A DNA stretch of 64,000 nt from Paraburkholderia fynbosensis (GTDB lineage Bacteria; Pseudomonadota; Gammaproteobacteria; Burkholderiales; Burkholderiaceae), in the NCBI RefSeq assembly GCF_902859935.1, contig NZ_CADIKI010000007.1, positions 62,001-126,000 of the forward strand. Reading direction: 5' to 3'. A program made the translations under genes and the position numbers. The notes under the pieces were generated by a model. That model was not told the DNA's origin, did not search any database, and saw only the letters and a list, made by a program, of their open reading frames with translations. Positions 53,433-62,798 of this stretch are shown piece by piece; positions within the stretch are counted from its first letter, which is position 1, and each line of letters begins with the position of its first letter.

Positions 53433-54437
53433 ATGACCAGCAAGCTTCGCCGTTTGACCCTCACCGCGATGGCCGCCGCCGCCCTCGCCGCTCCGTTCGC
53501 CATGCAACTTTCCGCGCACGCGGACCAGCCGCTCAAGGTCGGCTTTCTCGTGAAGATGCCGGAACAGGCGTGGTTCATCAACGAACAGAAAGCCGCAACC
53601 GCGCTTGGCCAGAAGGACGGTTTCTCGGTCGTCAACATCGGCACGCCGGATGGCGAAAAAGTGTTGGCTGCGATCGACAACCTCGGCGCACAAGGCGCGA
53701 AGGGCTTCGTGATCTGCGCGCCGGACGTGCGCCTCGGACCGGCGATTCAGGCGCGCGCGAAGCGCTACAACATGAAGTTCGTCACCGTCGACGATCAACT
53801 GGTCGACTCCACCGGCAAGCCGCTCGCGAACGTGCCGCACCTCGGCATGTCGGCATTCAAGATCGGCAATCAGGTCGGCACGGCGATCTCGGAGGAAATG
53901 AAGCGCCGCGGCTGGAAGCCTGAAGAAGTCGGCGCGCTGCGCATCACGAACTACGAACTGCCGACCGCGAAGCTGCGCACCGACGGCGCGACGCAATCGC
54001 TGCTGGCCGGCGGCTTCAAGAAGGAAAACATCTTCGACGCCCCGCAGAAGACGACCGATGACGAAGGCGGCTTCAACGCGTCGTCGCCGGTGCTCGCACA
54101 GCATCCGAACATCAAGAAGTGGGTGATCTTCGCGCTCAACGAGGAAAGCGTGCTGGGCGGCGTGCGCGCGACCGAGCAACTGCATATTCCGGCGGCGGAC
54201 GTGATCGGCGTTGGCATCAACGGCGCGGGCGAAGCGTTTGCCGAGTTCCAGAAGAAGGAACCGACGGGCTTCTACGGCACGATCGCCGTGAGCTCGACCA
54301 ACCATGGCAAGGACAGCACGGAAAACCTCGTCGAGTGGATCAAGGACGGCAAGCAGCCGCCCGCCGACACGCAGACCACCGGCAAGCTGATGGTGCGCAG
54401 CAACTGGCAGGACGTGCGTAAGGAACTGGGCATCTAA
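53433..54437 (+). CDS. araF: L-arabinose ABC transporter substrate-binding protein AraF
   Basis: 334 aa from ATG at 53433, with AGGAGA upstream. A signal peptide (about 30 residues) ends near SAHA-DQPLKVGFLVKMPEQAWF, and the AraF-type domain follows (VPHLGMSAFKIGNQVG). It captures arabinose (possibly galactose or fucose) in the periplasm. First gene of araFGH, which follows in order. Confidence 0.92.
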   Translation: MTSKLRRLTLTAMAAAALAAPFAMQLSAHADQPLKVGFLVKMPEQAWFINEQKAATALGQKDGFSVVNIGTPDGEKVLAAIDNLGAQGAKGFVICAPDVRLGPAIQARAKRYNMKFVTVDDQLVDSTGKPLANVPHLGMSAFKIGNQVGTAISEEMKRRGWKPEEVGALRITNYELPTAKLRTDGATQSLLAGGFKKENIFDAPQKTTDDEGGFNASSPVLAQHPNIKKWVIFALNEESVLGGVRATEQLHIPAADVIGVGINGAGEAFAEFQKKEPTGFYGTIAVSSTNHGKDSTENLVEWIKDGKQPPADTQTTGKLMVRSNWQDVRKELGI

Positions 54438-54544
54438 GCCCGCTTCGAGTCCGCACGTTCGGCGGGCCGGATCGCGCTCACGCGAGACCGGCCCGCGCAG
54501 TCGACAGCACGGTAGTTGAGTTGTTCACCGCTTGAGGTTTTCCA

Positions 54545-56116
54545 ATGACGTCCATACCCACCGAGTCTCCCGGCGACGCAGTCGCGCTGTCGGCGCAAGC
54601 GCCCTCGCCCGCCTCTGTCTTCGTCGATGACGCGCAACCGTATCTGCAACTCGACGGCATCACCGTGCGCTTTCCCGGCGTGCTCGCGCTCGACCAGGTG
54701 TCGCTCGAAGTGCGGCGCGGCGAAGTGCACGGTCTGATGGGCGAAAACGGCGCCGGCAAATCGACGCTGCTCAAGGTGCTGTCCGGCGTGAATCAGCCGG
54801 CGGCGGGCACGCTGTCGCTCGGCGGGGTCGTGCAGCAGTTCACCACGACGAAGGCAGCCATCGCGGCTGGCGTGGCGATCATCTACCAGGAACTGCACCT
54901 GGTGCCGGAGCTGACCGTCGCGGAAAACCTGATGCTCGGCGCGCTGCCCAATCGCTTCGGCGTACTGGACGAAAAGGCGCTGGTCGCGCGTGCGGTGCGT
55001 GAGCTGGAGCGGCTCGGCGAAAAGATCGATCCGTCGCAGCAGGTCAAGAATCTGTCGATCGGCCAGCGCCAGATGATCGAGATCGGCAAGGCGCTGATGC
55101 GCGACGCGCGCGTGATTGCTTTCGACGAACCGACCAGTTCGCTGTCGTCGCGCGAGACCACGCAGCTGTTCCGGATCATCCGTGCGCTCAGGGCCGAAGG
55201 CCGCGCGATCATCTACGTCACGCACCGGATGGAGGAAGTGTACGAGCTGTGCGACCGCGTCACGGTGTTTCGCGACGGCCGCCGCATCGACACGTTCGAA
55301 GCCGGCGCGGGACTCGATCGCGATCGCCTGATCAGCTGCATGGTGGGCCGCTCGATCGCCGACGTGTACGGCTATCGCTCGCGCGAACTCGGCGACGTGC
55401 AACTGCAGGTCCAGGATCTGATGGGACGCGGCTTGCGCGAACCGGCTTCGTTCGCGGCGCGCAAAGGCGAGATCGTCGGCTTTTTCGGGCTCGTCGGCGC
55501 GGGTCGGTCCGAGTTGATGAAGCTGATCTACGGCGCGGTCAAGCCGGCGGCCGGCGAAATCACGCTCAAGGGCAAGCGCGTGCGCTTCGCCACGCCGCGC
55601 GACGCGGTGCGCGCGGGCATCGCGCTGTGCCCGGAAGATCGCAAACAGGAAGGCATCGTGTCGATCGCCTCGGTGTCGGACAACCTCAATATCAGTTGCC
55701 GCCGCCATTTCAGCCGCTTTCACGTGCTCAATGGCCGCAAGGAAGCGCAGACCGCCAAAGAATTCATCGGCAAGCTCGCGATCAAGACGCGCAACGGCGA
55801 GACGCCGATCGGCACACTGTCCGGCGGCAATCAGCAGAAAGTGATTTTGTCGCGCTGGCTCGCCGAAGAGATCGACGTGTTCCTGATGGACGAACCCACG
55901 CGCGGCATCGACGTCGGCGCGCGCAGCGAGATTTACGGACTGTTGTACGGGCTCGCCGAAGCGGGCCGCACGGTCATCGTCGTGTCGAGCGATCTCGCCG
56001 AAGTGATCGGCGTCGCGGATCGCGTGATCGTGATGAAGGAAGGCCGCATCGTCGGCGACCTGCCGAAGGCGCAGGCCACGCCGGATGCGCTGATCAAGCT
56101 CGCGCTGCCGCGCTGA
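54545..56116 (+). CDS. araG: L-arabinose ABC transporter ATP-binding protein AraG
   Basis: 523 aa with two ABC domains. The first has a canonical Walker A ([11 protein letters not shown]), signature [11 protein letters not shown] and Walker [11 protein letters not shown]. The second has [11 protein letters not shown], as in most sugar-import ATPases of this family, and signature LSGGNQQKV with [10 protein letters not shown]. It powers AraH. It lies between araF and araH. Confidence 0.94.
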   Translation: MTSIPTESPGDAVALSAQAPSPASVFVDDAQPYLQLDGITVRFPGVLALDQVSLEVRRGEVHGLMGENGAGKSTLLKVLSGVNQPAAGTLSLGGVVQQFTTTKAAIAAGVAIIYQELHLVPELTVAENLMLGALPNRFGVLDEKALVARAVRELERLGEKIDPSQQVKNLSIGQRQMIEIGKALMRDARVIAFDEPTSSLSSRETTQLFRIIRALRAEGRAIIYVTHRMEEVYELCDRVTVFRDGRRIDTFEAGAGLDRDRLISCMVGRSIADVYGYRSRELGDVQLQVQDLMGRGLREPASFAARKGEIVGFFGLVGAGRSELMKLIYGAVKPAAGEITLKGKRVRFATPRDAVRAGIALCPEDRKQEGIVSIASVSDNLNISCRRHFSRFHVLNGRKEAQTAKEFIGKLAIKTRNGETPIGTLSGGNQQKVILSRWLAEEIDVFLMDEPTRGIDVGARSEIYGLLYGLAEAGRTVIVVSSDLAEVIGVADRVIVMKEGRIVGDLPKAQATPDALIKLALPR

Positions 56117-56189
56117 CGCCCCGCTCCACCCACTCGACTCGAACCCGAACAAGCCACTGAATCGCGCTTATTGAAACGGAACAGACATC

Positions 56190-57194
56190 ATGCAGACACC
56201 CTCCACCGACTCCCCGACCCCAGCCGTCGCCTCCGCGGGCCTGAGCGCGCGCGCCGCGCGCACCTGGGACCTGATCAACAAGTCCGGCATCGTGATGGTG
56301 TTCGTCATCCTGTTCGCGGTGCTGTCGTTCACCGTGCCGGACTTTCTCAGTTCGCGCAATATCCAGGGCTTGCTGCTCTCCGTCACGCTGATCGGCTCGA
56401 TCTCCGTCACGATGATGTTCGTCCTCGCGCTCGGCGAGGTGGATCTGTCGGTGGCGTCGATCGTCGCGTTCGCGGGCGTGGCGGCATCCACGGTGATCAC
56501 CGCGACGCATAGCGTGCTGCTGGGCGTCGCGGTCGGTGTACTCGCGGGCGGCGCAGTCGGCCTGGTCAACGGCGTGCTGGTCGCGCGCTACAAGATCAAC
56601 TCGTTGATTGTCACGCTCGCGATGATGGAGGTCGTGCGCGGCCTCGCGTTCATTACGTCGAACGGCGACGCCGTGATGATTTCCGAAGAGCGTTTCTTCG
56701 ATCTCGGCGGCGGCTCGTTCCTCGGCATCTCGTTTCCGATCTGGAGCAATATCATCGGCTTCGTGCTGTTCGGCTTCCTGCTGAAGAAGACCGTGTTCGG
56801 CAAGAACGTGCTGGCCGTCGGCGGCAACAGCGAGGCCGCCGTGCTGGCCGGCCTGCCGGTGACGCGGATCAAGATCACCGTGTTCGTGCTGCAAGGCCTC
56901 GTAACGGGCTTCGCCGGCGTGATGCTGGCGTCGCGCATGAGTCTCGGCGATCCGAAAACGTCGGTCGGGCTCGAACTCGGCGTGATTTCGGCTTGCGTGC
57001 TCGGCGGCGTTTCCCTAACGGGCGGCGTCGCGACGATTTCCGGCGTGCTGGTCGGTGTGCTGATCATGGGTTCCGTGCAGGATGCGATGAGCCTGTTGAA
57101 CGTGCCGACTTTTTACCAATACCTGATCCGTGGCGGGATTCTGCTGCTGGCGGTGCTGTTCGACCAGTACCGCCGCAGCAAGCGCGTGCACTGA
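56190..57194 (+). CDS. araH: L-arabinose ABC transporter permease AraH
   Basis: 334 aa, with about 8-10 hydrophobic segments. Landmarks include SVTMMFVLALGEVDLSVASIVAF and VVRGLAFITSNG in the family-typical order. It is the membrane channel for arabinose and related sugars. It starts 74 bp after araG and ends at a terminator pair. Confidence 0.94.
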   Translation: MQTPSTDSPTPAVASAGLSARAARTWDLINKSGIVMVFVILFAVLSFTVPDFLSSRNIQGLLLSVTLIGSISVTMMFVLALGEVDLSVASIVAFAGVAASTVITATHSVLLGVAVGVLAGGAVGLVNGVLVARYKINSLIVTLAMMEVVRGLAFITSNGDAVMISEERFFDLGGGSFLGISFPIWSNIIGFVLFGFLLKKTVFGKNVLAVGGNSEAAVLAGLPVTRIKITVFVLQGLVTGFAGVMLASRMSLGDPKTSVGLELGVISACVLGGVSLTGGVATISGVLVGVLIMGSVQDAMSLLNVPTFYQYLIRGGILLLAVLFDQYRRSKRVH

Positions 57195-57262
57195 CGCACG
57201 CGGCGGCCGACGCCGTCGCGTCGATTCAAGTGTTGTTCCTGCGCTTTGCGAGAAGGCGTACT

Positions 57263-57297
57263 GCCGATGCGGATCGAGAATCCGCATCGGCCTTTTT
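57263..57297 (+). terminator. Terminator of araFGH
   Basis: GCCGATGCGGAT-cgaga-ATCCGCATCGGC, a 12-bp perfect stem followed by five T residues. Confidence 0.9.
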
Positions 57298-57333
57298 CTG
57301 CCTCGCTGAAAAGTACAGCGCACCATGTGGGCA

Positions 57334-57369
57334 TAAAAAAAGCCGGGCATTTCAATGCCGGCTTTTTTT
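57334..57369 (-). terminator. Bidirectional terminator before the small exported-protein gene
   Basis: AGCCGGGCAT-ttca-ATGCCGGCT stem with a one-base bulge, flanked by A and T tracts. It probably ends the minus-strand gene at 57480. Confidence 0.8.
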
Positions 57370-57479
57370 ACTCACAGGTTTGCACTCTTCGGCTTTGAAT
57401 TGCTCGAAGTTTTTCAATGCGCGAGAAACCGCATTCCGCCATTTATTCCAGAATGGCGGCGCGCAGTTCGACGTTCGGT

Positions 57480-57818
57480 TTATTGCTTGATAAACCGATC
57501 GTTTGCCCACAAACCTTGCGTATCGCTATTGCCGGAGTTCACGAATTCGACATCGTGGCCGACCACGCGTACGACCCGGAAACTCGAGTCCTGCGGTGCC
57601 GACACGCACTGATATCCGGAGAAAAATTCCTGCATTTTTTGCTGTTCGCCGGCTTGTGCATGCTGGTCGGCGGCGTCGAGTTTATCTTTCGACAGACAAC
57701 CATAGGCGTTAGCCTTGAACTGGATGGTTTGCTGCGGCTTGATCACGACGTCTTGCGCCTGAACAGTCGCGGCAGCCAAACCCGCAATGGCGAAAACAAC
57801 GGCGATGCGCATTTTCAT
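57480..57818 (-). CDS. Small exported hypothetical protein
   Basis: 112 aa from ATG at 57818, with a strong ribosome site (GGAGGAAC) upstream. A signal peptide (MKMRIAVVFAIAGLAAATVQA) precedes a mature part with two cysteines (AYGCLSKDKLD, SGYQCVSAPQ), which could form a disulphide. No family recognised. Likely a periplasmic or secreted protein. Confidence 0.75.
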   Translation of the reverse strand: MKMRIAVVFAIAGLAAATVQAQDVVIKPQQTIQFKANAYGCLSKDKLDAADQHAQAGEQQKMQEFFSGYQCVSAPQDSSFRVVRVVGHDVEFVNSGNSDTQGLWANDRFIKQ

Positions 57819-58268
57819 ATGTTCCTCCGGTGCGGGTTGAATACTCAGGTTAGCTATGTATTTAACTTTAACGTTGAACCCGCACATTGCACTTTAGAAG
57901 AACGCCGACGAACGACAAGCACATGTTGTGTGCGGTCGCAACAGTGGCGAATTGTCGCACCTGCTGGCGCAGCGGCTTCGACCGTGCAAGAGTCCAAACG
58001 GTGGGCAATAACACGGATAAATAAAACCCGGCGGGAGCGCAGTGCTTTAACAGTCAACCTTTCGCCGCACGCATTCGCGTAAACGCGCAGCGTCAATTAA
58101 ACGGTTCAATACAATACATAGCGCACTTTGTGCATTGCACACAAAGTCGTTCGACCGCGTCATTCAGAAATGCAAATAACGGTATGCATGCAGAAAATAA
58201 ACAGTGCCAGGCAAACCATCCCTGCGGCCGCGACCACGCCCCACGCGACCTGCTGCGCGTTCACGCGG
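57819..58268. other. Intergenic region with one inverted repeat
   Basis: 450 bp. It contains ACTTTGTG-N7-CACAAAGT at 58125-58147, a possible operator. No gene was recognised in either strand. Confidence 0.45.
58125..58147. repeat. Perfect 8-bp inverted repeat
   Basis: ACTTTGTG and CACAAAGT with a 7-bp spacer, in the gap beyond the speG stop. It may be an operator of an unknown regulator. Confidence 0.5.
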
Positions 58269-58811
58269 TCAGTCGACGTGCTTGCCGGCGTTGAAGAACT
58301 CCGACTGGAACATGCACATGCGCAATGCATTGTGATACCGGCCATTGCCGAAAAATTCTTCAATCAGTTCGGCCTCATGCCGGAAACCGCATTTTTCGTA
58401 GATATGAATCGCGGCGGTATTTGACTTGTCGACGATCAGGTAGATCTTGCGCAGGTTCAGCACTGAAAACGCGTAGTCGATCGCGAGCTGCGTTGCAACG
58501 GTGGCGTAGCCGCGGCCTTGAGCGTGCGGCGCGATGATGATCTGGAATTCGCCGCGCCGGTGGATGTAATCCAGCTCGATCAATTCGACGACGCCGATCG
58601 TCTGGCCCACGTTGTCCACCGCGACGAAGCGTCGTTCGCGCAAATCGTGCACGTGCTGATCGTAAAGTTGGGTTAGTTCGGAGAACGTCTCATACGGCTC
58701 CTCAAACCAGTAACGCATGATCTTCGCGTTGTTGTTCACTTCATGGACGAAGCGCAGATCGGTGCGTTCAAGTGGGCGCAACGTGAGTTCGCTGCTTCGT
58801 TCGGTCGTCAT
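58269..58811 (-). CDS. speG: Spermidine N1-acetyltransferase SpeG
   Basis: 180 aa from ATG at 58811, with GGGGGATTC upstream. GNAT acetyltransferase; the acetyl-CoA-binding block is [20 protein letters not shown], and the C-terminal [20 protein letters not shown] is typical of SpeG. It acetylates spermidine (and spermine), lowering polyamine toxicity under cold or stress. Upstream frame residues are not family-like, so the shorter start is chosen. Confidence 0.88.
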   Translation of the reverse strand: MTTERSSELTLRPLERTDLRFVHEVNNNAKIMRYWFEEPYETFSELTQLYDQHVHDLRERRFVAVDNVGQTIGVVELIELDYIHRRGEFQIIIAPHAQGRGYATVATQLAIDYAFSVLNLRKIYLIVDKSNTAAIHIYEKCGFRHEAELIEEFFGNGRYHNALRMCMFQSEFFNAGKHVD

Positions 58812-59043
58812 TGAATCCCCCAGAACCGTTAATTTGCATGCGTCTGCGCGCGCGCCCGGCTGTGGCTCGCGCCGTTCCTGCACGGTCTGCCCGATGCAGC
58901 TTTGCGTCTGCAAAAAGCGTGCGAACGCGCCCAGAACCGCCAAGGTCGCCCACGCCGGGGAGGGCGGAAGCTTCGGATCGCCAAACGCTAGCTGCCGCCC
59001 GTTTCGGTTCGGCGCGGCACGCGCGGTGCTCTACAATGAAATT

Positions 59044-59247
59044 ATGCTCCTGCGATCGGAGGCCACCGTGATCGAGCAATTGATATTGGGCGTATTCCTC
59101 GTCGTGCCGCTGCTCATCGTCGCATTTCTTTTTTCGGACGAACTGTGGCAGGAACATCGTCACCTGCATGACATGCGGCCCGTGCGTATGAGGCATCGGC
59201 GGATGGACTGGCGGCATCCACTGCGCCGCACCCGAGACCGTCTCTGA
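59044..59247 (+). CDS. Small predicted membrane protein
   Basis: 67 aa (MLLRSEATVIEQLILGVFLV...). One membrane helix followed by a His/Arg-rich tail (HRHLHDMRPVRMRHRR). No family recognised. Codon use is comparable with neighbours, but the length gives little support. A GTG at 59068 is an alternative start. Confidence 0.4.
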   Translation: MLLRSEATVIEQLILGVFLVVPLLIVAFLFSDELWQEHRHLHDMRPVRMRHRRMDWRHPLRRTRDRL

Positions 59248-59438
59248 AGCGCCGCGGCGCTTCTGTGTGCGGCAGCGCGCAACGCGCCCGCCATGCTTGG
59301 AATGGCGGGCCATGAAGTTTCTTGCGCCGGCTGCCGCCAACACGTATTCGAAGGCCGAACATAAGCGCCCGCGGGCATATGTCCAGGAATGAAGCGTCGC
59401 CACCACGTGCCGCCGCGCCATTGTGAATGTGTCAACCA

Positions 59439-59460
59439 CCCGCCAAGTGCGGGTTTTTTT
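59439..59460 (+). terminator. Rho-independent terminator
   Basis: CCCGC-caagt-GCGGG stem followed by seven T residues, plus strand. It ends the transcript from the small ORF at 59044 or an unseen transcript. Confidence 0.8.
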
Positions 59461-59504
59461 ATGCCAGCCGAATTTTCATCTCGCCCGGCGCGTTGCATGG
59501 CCAA

Positions 59505-59533
59505 GAAAAAAGCCTGCCGTTGCGGGCAGGCTT
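59505..59533 (-). terminator. Terminator of the HIT gene
   Basis: AAGCCTGCC and GGCAGGCTT stem (59510-59518/59525-59533), followed on the minus strand by a T run. About 130 bp downstream of the HIT stop codon. Confidence 0.8.
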
Positions 59534-59663
59534 AAAAAGAGATCCACACTCGTTGCCTTGAGGCTACAAGGCAGACAACAGTCTAGTCGCGCGACGCGCG
59601 CCGCTTGTTTCCGCCGCCATTACACTTGTTACGGCGCGTGACCACACACCCCGGCGCCCGCCC

Positions 59664-60089
59664 TCAGTCGGCGCGCCAATGCGCGCGAATGCGTTTGGCG
59701 AGCGCCTCGAGCGTGTCCGTATCGGCGACATCGCGCGCATGCATGTTCAACGGCTGGCCTTCCCAGCGCGGAATCAGGTGAAAATGCACGTGCCGCACGG
59801 TCTGTCCTGCCGCGGCGCCGTTGAATTGGCCGATGAACACGCCGTCGGGATGCAAGGCCGCGCGAACGGCGATCGCGAGCTTCTGCGTCATGCGCATGCT
59901 CGCCACCAGCGACGCATCCGACAACTCGAAAATCTCGGCCACCGGCTCTTTCGGCACGACCAGCAGATGGCCGTCGGCTTGCGGCATCAAGTCCATGAAC
60001 GCCAGCGCGGCATTGTTTTCGGCCACTTTGATGCAGGGCAGTTCACCACGCAGAATTCTTGCGAACGGATTGCTGTCGTCGTAGTTCAT
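59664..60089 (-). CDS. HIT-family nucleotide-binding protein
   Basis: 141 aa, typical HIT length. The histidine triad HVHFHLIP is near residue 98. An N-terminal start (MNYDDSNPFARILRGELPCIKV) matches the HIT/HinT hydrolase family, which cleaves nucleoside phosphoramidates or related substrates. It is preceded by the GlxA-type regulator on the same strand. Confidence 0.92.
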   Translation of the reverse strand: MNYDDSNPFARILRGELPCIKVAENNAALAFMDLMPQADGHLLVVPKEPVAEIFELSDASLVASMRMTQKLAIAVRAALHPDGVFIGQFNGAAAGQTVRHVHFHLIPRWEGQPLNMHARDVADTDTLEALAKRIRAHWRAD

Positions 60090-60160
60090 CGCGTTTCCTT
60101 TCCTGGTTGCAAGTTCGGATCGATATAAGGCAAGCCTGCCGACATTGTCTACTACATCTG

Positions 60161-61102
60161 TTACAGCGCACGCGCGGCACGCCTGATCGCCTGCGGCGGC
60201 TGGCCGTAAGCGCGTAGAAACGCGCGGCGCATGCGCTCGGTGTCGACAAAACCGGTGTCGGCGGCGACCGCTTCCATCGAATGACGGCCTGCTTCGAGCA
60301 TCGCGCGCGCGGCTTCGACGCGCAACGACTCAATGGCCTTGGCCGGCGACTGCCGGGTTTCGTCGCGAAACGCCCGGCTGAACTGGCGCGGACTCAGGTG
60401 CGCGATGTCGGCCAGCTGCTCGACCGTCAACGGCTCGTGCAGATGGCTTTTCGCATACGAGAGTGCGTTCTGGATGCGGTCGGATTTCGGCTCGAGCTCC
60501 AGCATGGCGGAAAATTGTGACTGCCCACCGGTGCGCCGGTGATACACCACCAGTTTTTTCGCGATCGCGCGCGACACGTCCACGCCGAGATCGTTTTCGA
60601 CTAGCGCGAGGCACAGGTCGATGCATGCCGTCATGCCCGCCGAAGTCCACACCGAACCGTCGACGATAAAAATGCGGTCTTCGTCGACCCTCGTCGCGGG
60701 AAAGCGTTCTTGCAGGGTGCGCGCGTGAACCCAGTGGGTGGTCGCGTGGCGGCCATCGAGAATGCCTGCCTCGGCCAGCGCGAAGGCGCCGGTGCAGATG
60801 CTGGCGGTGCGCCGCGACGCGATGAGCGCACGGTTCAGAAACGCCAGCATGCCCGGCGACGACGGTGCGATCTGCATCGCGCCCGTGACGATCACGGTGT
60901 CGTAGGCGGGATCGCCGAAGGCTCGCGTGGCGACCTCGACGCCGGACGAGCTACGCACCATCCCGCCGTGCTCGGAGATGGTCTCCACTTCGTACTCGGG
61001 TTGACCGGCTTCCAGATTCGCCAGCTCGAATATCGCGACCGCGACCATATCCAGAATCTGGAAGCCGGGAAAAACGACCACGCCGATGTGCTTCATTGCC
61101 AT
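60161..61102 (-). CDS. GlxA-type transcriptional regulator (DJ-1/PfpI domain + AraC helix-turn-helix)
   Basis: 313 aa. N-terminal DJ-1/PfpI-like domain with the nucleophile-elbow sequence SICTGAFALAEAG (Cys present). The C-terminal AraC domain has LSPRQFSRAFRDETRQSPAKAIESLRVEAA. These regulators control small-molecule catabolism, often amine or aromatic pathways. It is divergent from the short-chain dehydrogenase gene at 61274, whose expression it may control. Effector unknown. Confidence 0.9.
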   Translation of the reverse strand: MAMKHIGVVVFPGFQILDMVAVAIFELANLEAGQPEYEVETISEHGGMVRSSSGVEVATRAFGDPAYDTVIVTGAMQIAPSSPGMLAFLNRALIASRRTASICTGAFALAEAGILDGRHATTHWVHARTLQERFPATRVDEDRIFIVDGSVWTSAGMTACIDLCLALVENDLGVDVSRAIAKKLVVYHRRTGGQSQFSAMLELEPKSDRIQNALSYAKSHLHEPLTVEQLADIAHLSPRQFSRAFRDETRQSPAKAIESLRVEAARAMLEAGRHSMEAVAADTGFVDTERMRRAFLRAYGQPPQAIRRAARAL

Positions 61103-61273
61103 GTCCTGAAACGAGGGAAATACGACATTTGAGACAAAAGACTACGCGCCTAGACTTGTCTCGTCAACAGCGTCTTGCCGGCCGAAAGCGGGCGGCGGCG
61201 CAGGTTCACGGCTTGTCTCATTCAACGGATAGGGCAGCGGCGCGACGCGCCACGCCCGCAAGGAGCGCTCCAA

Positions 61274-62095
61274 ATGGCAACGCAAGCAGGCAAAGGCAGC
61301 AAAGGGACGGCACTGATAACGGGCGCGTCGTCGGGCATCGGCGCGGTGTATGCGGATCGCCTCGCGCGGCGCGGCTACGACCTGATCCTCGTCGCACGCG
61401 ACGGTCAACGGCTCAAGGGCCTCGCCGAGCATCTGACGCAGGAAACCGGACGCCACGTGGATACAGTCAGCGCCGATCTGACCGTGAAGGCCGACGTGCG
61501 CCGCGTCGAGGAGCGGCTGCGCGCGGACCGCGCGATCACGATGCTGGTCAACAACGCAGGCGTCGGCGCGTCGGCCCCGTTGATCGACTCGGACATCGAC
61601 GAACTCGAAAAGATGATCGACCTGAACGTGACCGCGCTCACGCGTCTGACCGCGGCGGCGGTGCCCGGCTTCATCGAGCGCGGTAACGGCGTGGTGATCA
61701 ATATTTCGTCGATCGTGGCCTTGGCGCCGGAGCTCCTGAACGGCACGTACAGCGGCACCAAGGCCTATGTCCTGAACCTGACGCAATCGCTGCACCACGA
61801 AGTGGGCGACAAGGGCGTGAAGTTGCAGGCGGTGTTGCCGGGCGCGACCAGCACGGCGTTCTGGGACCGCGCGGGACTGGCCATCGAGAATCTGCCCGCG
61901 CAGATCGTGATGAGCGCCGAGGACATGGTGGACGCCGCGCTTGCCGGTCTCGACCAGGGTGAACTGGTGACGATCCCGGCGCTGCCGGACGCGGCCGATT
62001 GGGACCGTTTGAACAGCGCACGCCAGCAGTTGCAGCCGAATCTGTCGCACAAGCTGCCCGCGGAGCGTTATACCCGCGCCAAGGCCGCCGCCTGA
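61274..62095 (+). CDS. Short-chain dehydrogenase/reductase
   Basis: 273 aa from ATG at 61274, with AGGAG 8 nt upstream. Rossmann motif GASSGIGAVYADRLA, NNAGVGA, and the catalytic Tyr-x-x-x-Lys in YSGTK are present, with Ser in ISSIVAL upstream. It uses NAD(P)(H) to interconvert an alcohol and a carbonyl. Divergent from the GlxA-type regulator, so the pair may form one locus. Substrate unknown. Confidence 0.92.
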   Translation: MATQAGKGSKGTALITGASSGIGAVYADRLARRGYDLILVARDGQRLKGLAEHLTQETGRHVDTVSADLTVKADVRRVEERLRADRAITMLVNNAGVGASAPLIDSDIDELEKMIDLNVTALTRLTAAAVPGFIERGNGVVINISSIVALAPELLNGTYSGTKAYVLNLTQSLHHEVGDKGVKLQAVLPGATSTAFWDRAGLAIENLPAQIVMSAEDMVDAALAGLDQGELVTIPALPDAADWDRLNSARQQLQPNLSHKLPAERYTRAKAAA

Positions 62096-62118
62096 CGACG
62101 AATCGCTGGCGGCGCAGT

Positions 62119-62646
62119 TCACCGCCAGTCCGTCGCCACATCCTCGGGATCGGCCAGCGTCAATCCCGAGGATGGCAACGGCAGCGCCGTCTTGTACCGC
62201 ACCTGTTTGAGCGCGAAGCTCGAACGGATATTGGAGATGCCCGGAATCTTCGTCAGATGATCGACGATGAACCGCTCGAGCGTCTGCATATCCGGCATGA
62301 CCACGCGCAGCAGATAGTCGGCGTCGCCCGTCATCAGATAGCACTCCATCACCTCGGGCCGCTCCGAAATCGCCTGCTCGAAGCGCAGCAGCGCGTCTTC
62401 CACCTGTTTTTCCAGACTCACCTGAATGAACACGTTGATGCGCAGCCCGAGCGGCTCCGGGTTCAGCAACGTGACCTGCTGCTTGAACAGGCCCAGCTTT
62501 TCGAGCGCCCGCACGCGATTGAAGCAGGGTGTCGCCGACAGATTCACCGAGCGGGCCAGATCCGCATTGGTGATCCGCGCATTCTGCTGTAGCTGGCTCA
62601 GGATGCCGATGTCGATGCGGTCGAGCCGTCTGGGTGACGTGGTCAT
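62119..62646 (-). CDS. Lrp/AsnC-family regulator (MdeR-like position)
   Basis: 175 aa from ATG at 62646. Helix-turn-helix [26 protein letters not shown], recognition helix FNRVRALEK, and RAM domain with [13 protein letters not shown]. It is divergent from an AceE-like 2-oxoacid dehydrogenase. In Pseudomonas, mdeR (Lrp-type) regulates mdeAB, where mdeB is an AceE-like 2-oxobutyrate dehydrogenase. The arrangement here fits that pattern, by inference. Confidence 0.88.
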   Translation of the reverse strand: MTTSPRRLDRIDIGILSQLQQNARITNADLARSVNLSATPCFNRVRALEKLGLFKQQVTLLNPEPLGLRINVFIQVSLEKQVEDALLRFEQAISERPEVMECYLMTGDADYLLRVVMPDMQTLERFIVDHLTKIPGISNIRSSFALKQVRYKTALPLPSSGLTLADPEDVATDWR

Positions 62647-62650
62647 AGAT

Positions 62651-62687
62651 GAAATATTCCGTAAGAGGGCCAAAAACCGGAATAAAT
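62651..62687. promoter_or_regulatory. Candidate Lrp operator
   Basis: TATTCCG (62655-62661) and CGGAATA (62678-62684) in inverted orientation with a 16-bp spacer; outer bases extend the symmetry to AAATATTCCG/CGGAATAAAT. It lies just upstream of the Lrp ATG and before the divergent AceE-like gene. Confidence 0.5.
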
Positions 62688-62798
62688 AGCCTATCGCAGT
62701 GGCCGATCACAAGCAAATGAGACGCTCATTTTGCGGACACGTAGTTACCATGGACTCACTCGATCTTGAGCCTGACGCGGCGATGCGGGAGTGATGCC

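Larger units (their letters stand above)
59248..59663. other. Intergenic region with two terminators
   Basis: 416 bp between the small membrane protein and the HIT gene. It contains a plus-strand terminator (59439-59460) and a minus-strand terminator (59505-59533). No gene was recognised. Confidence 0.6.
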
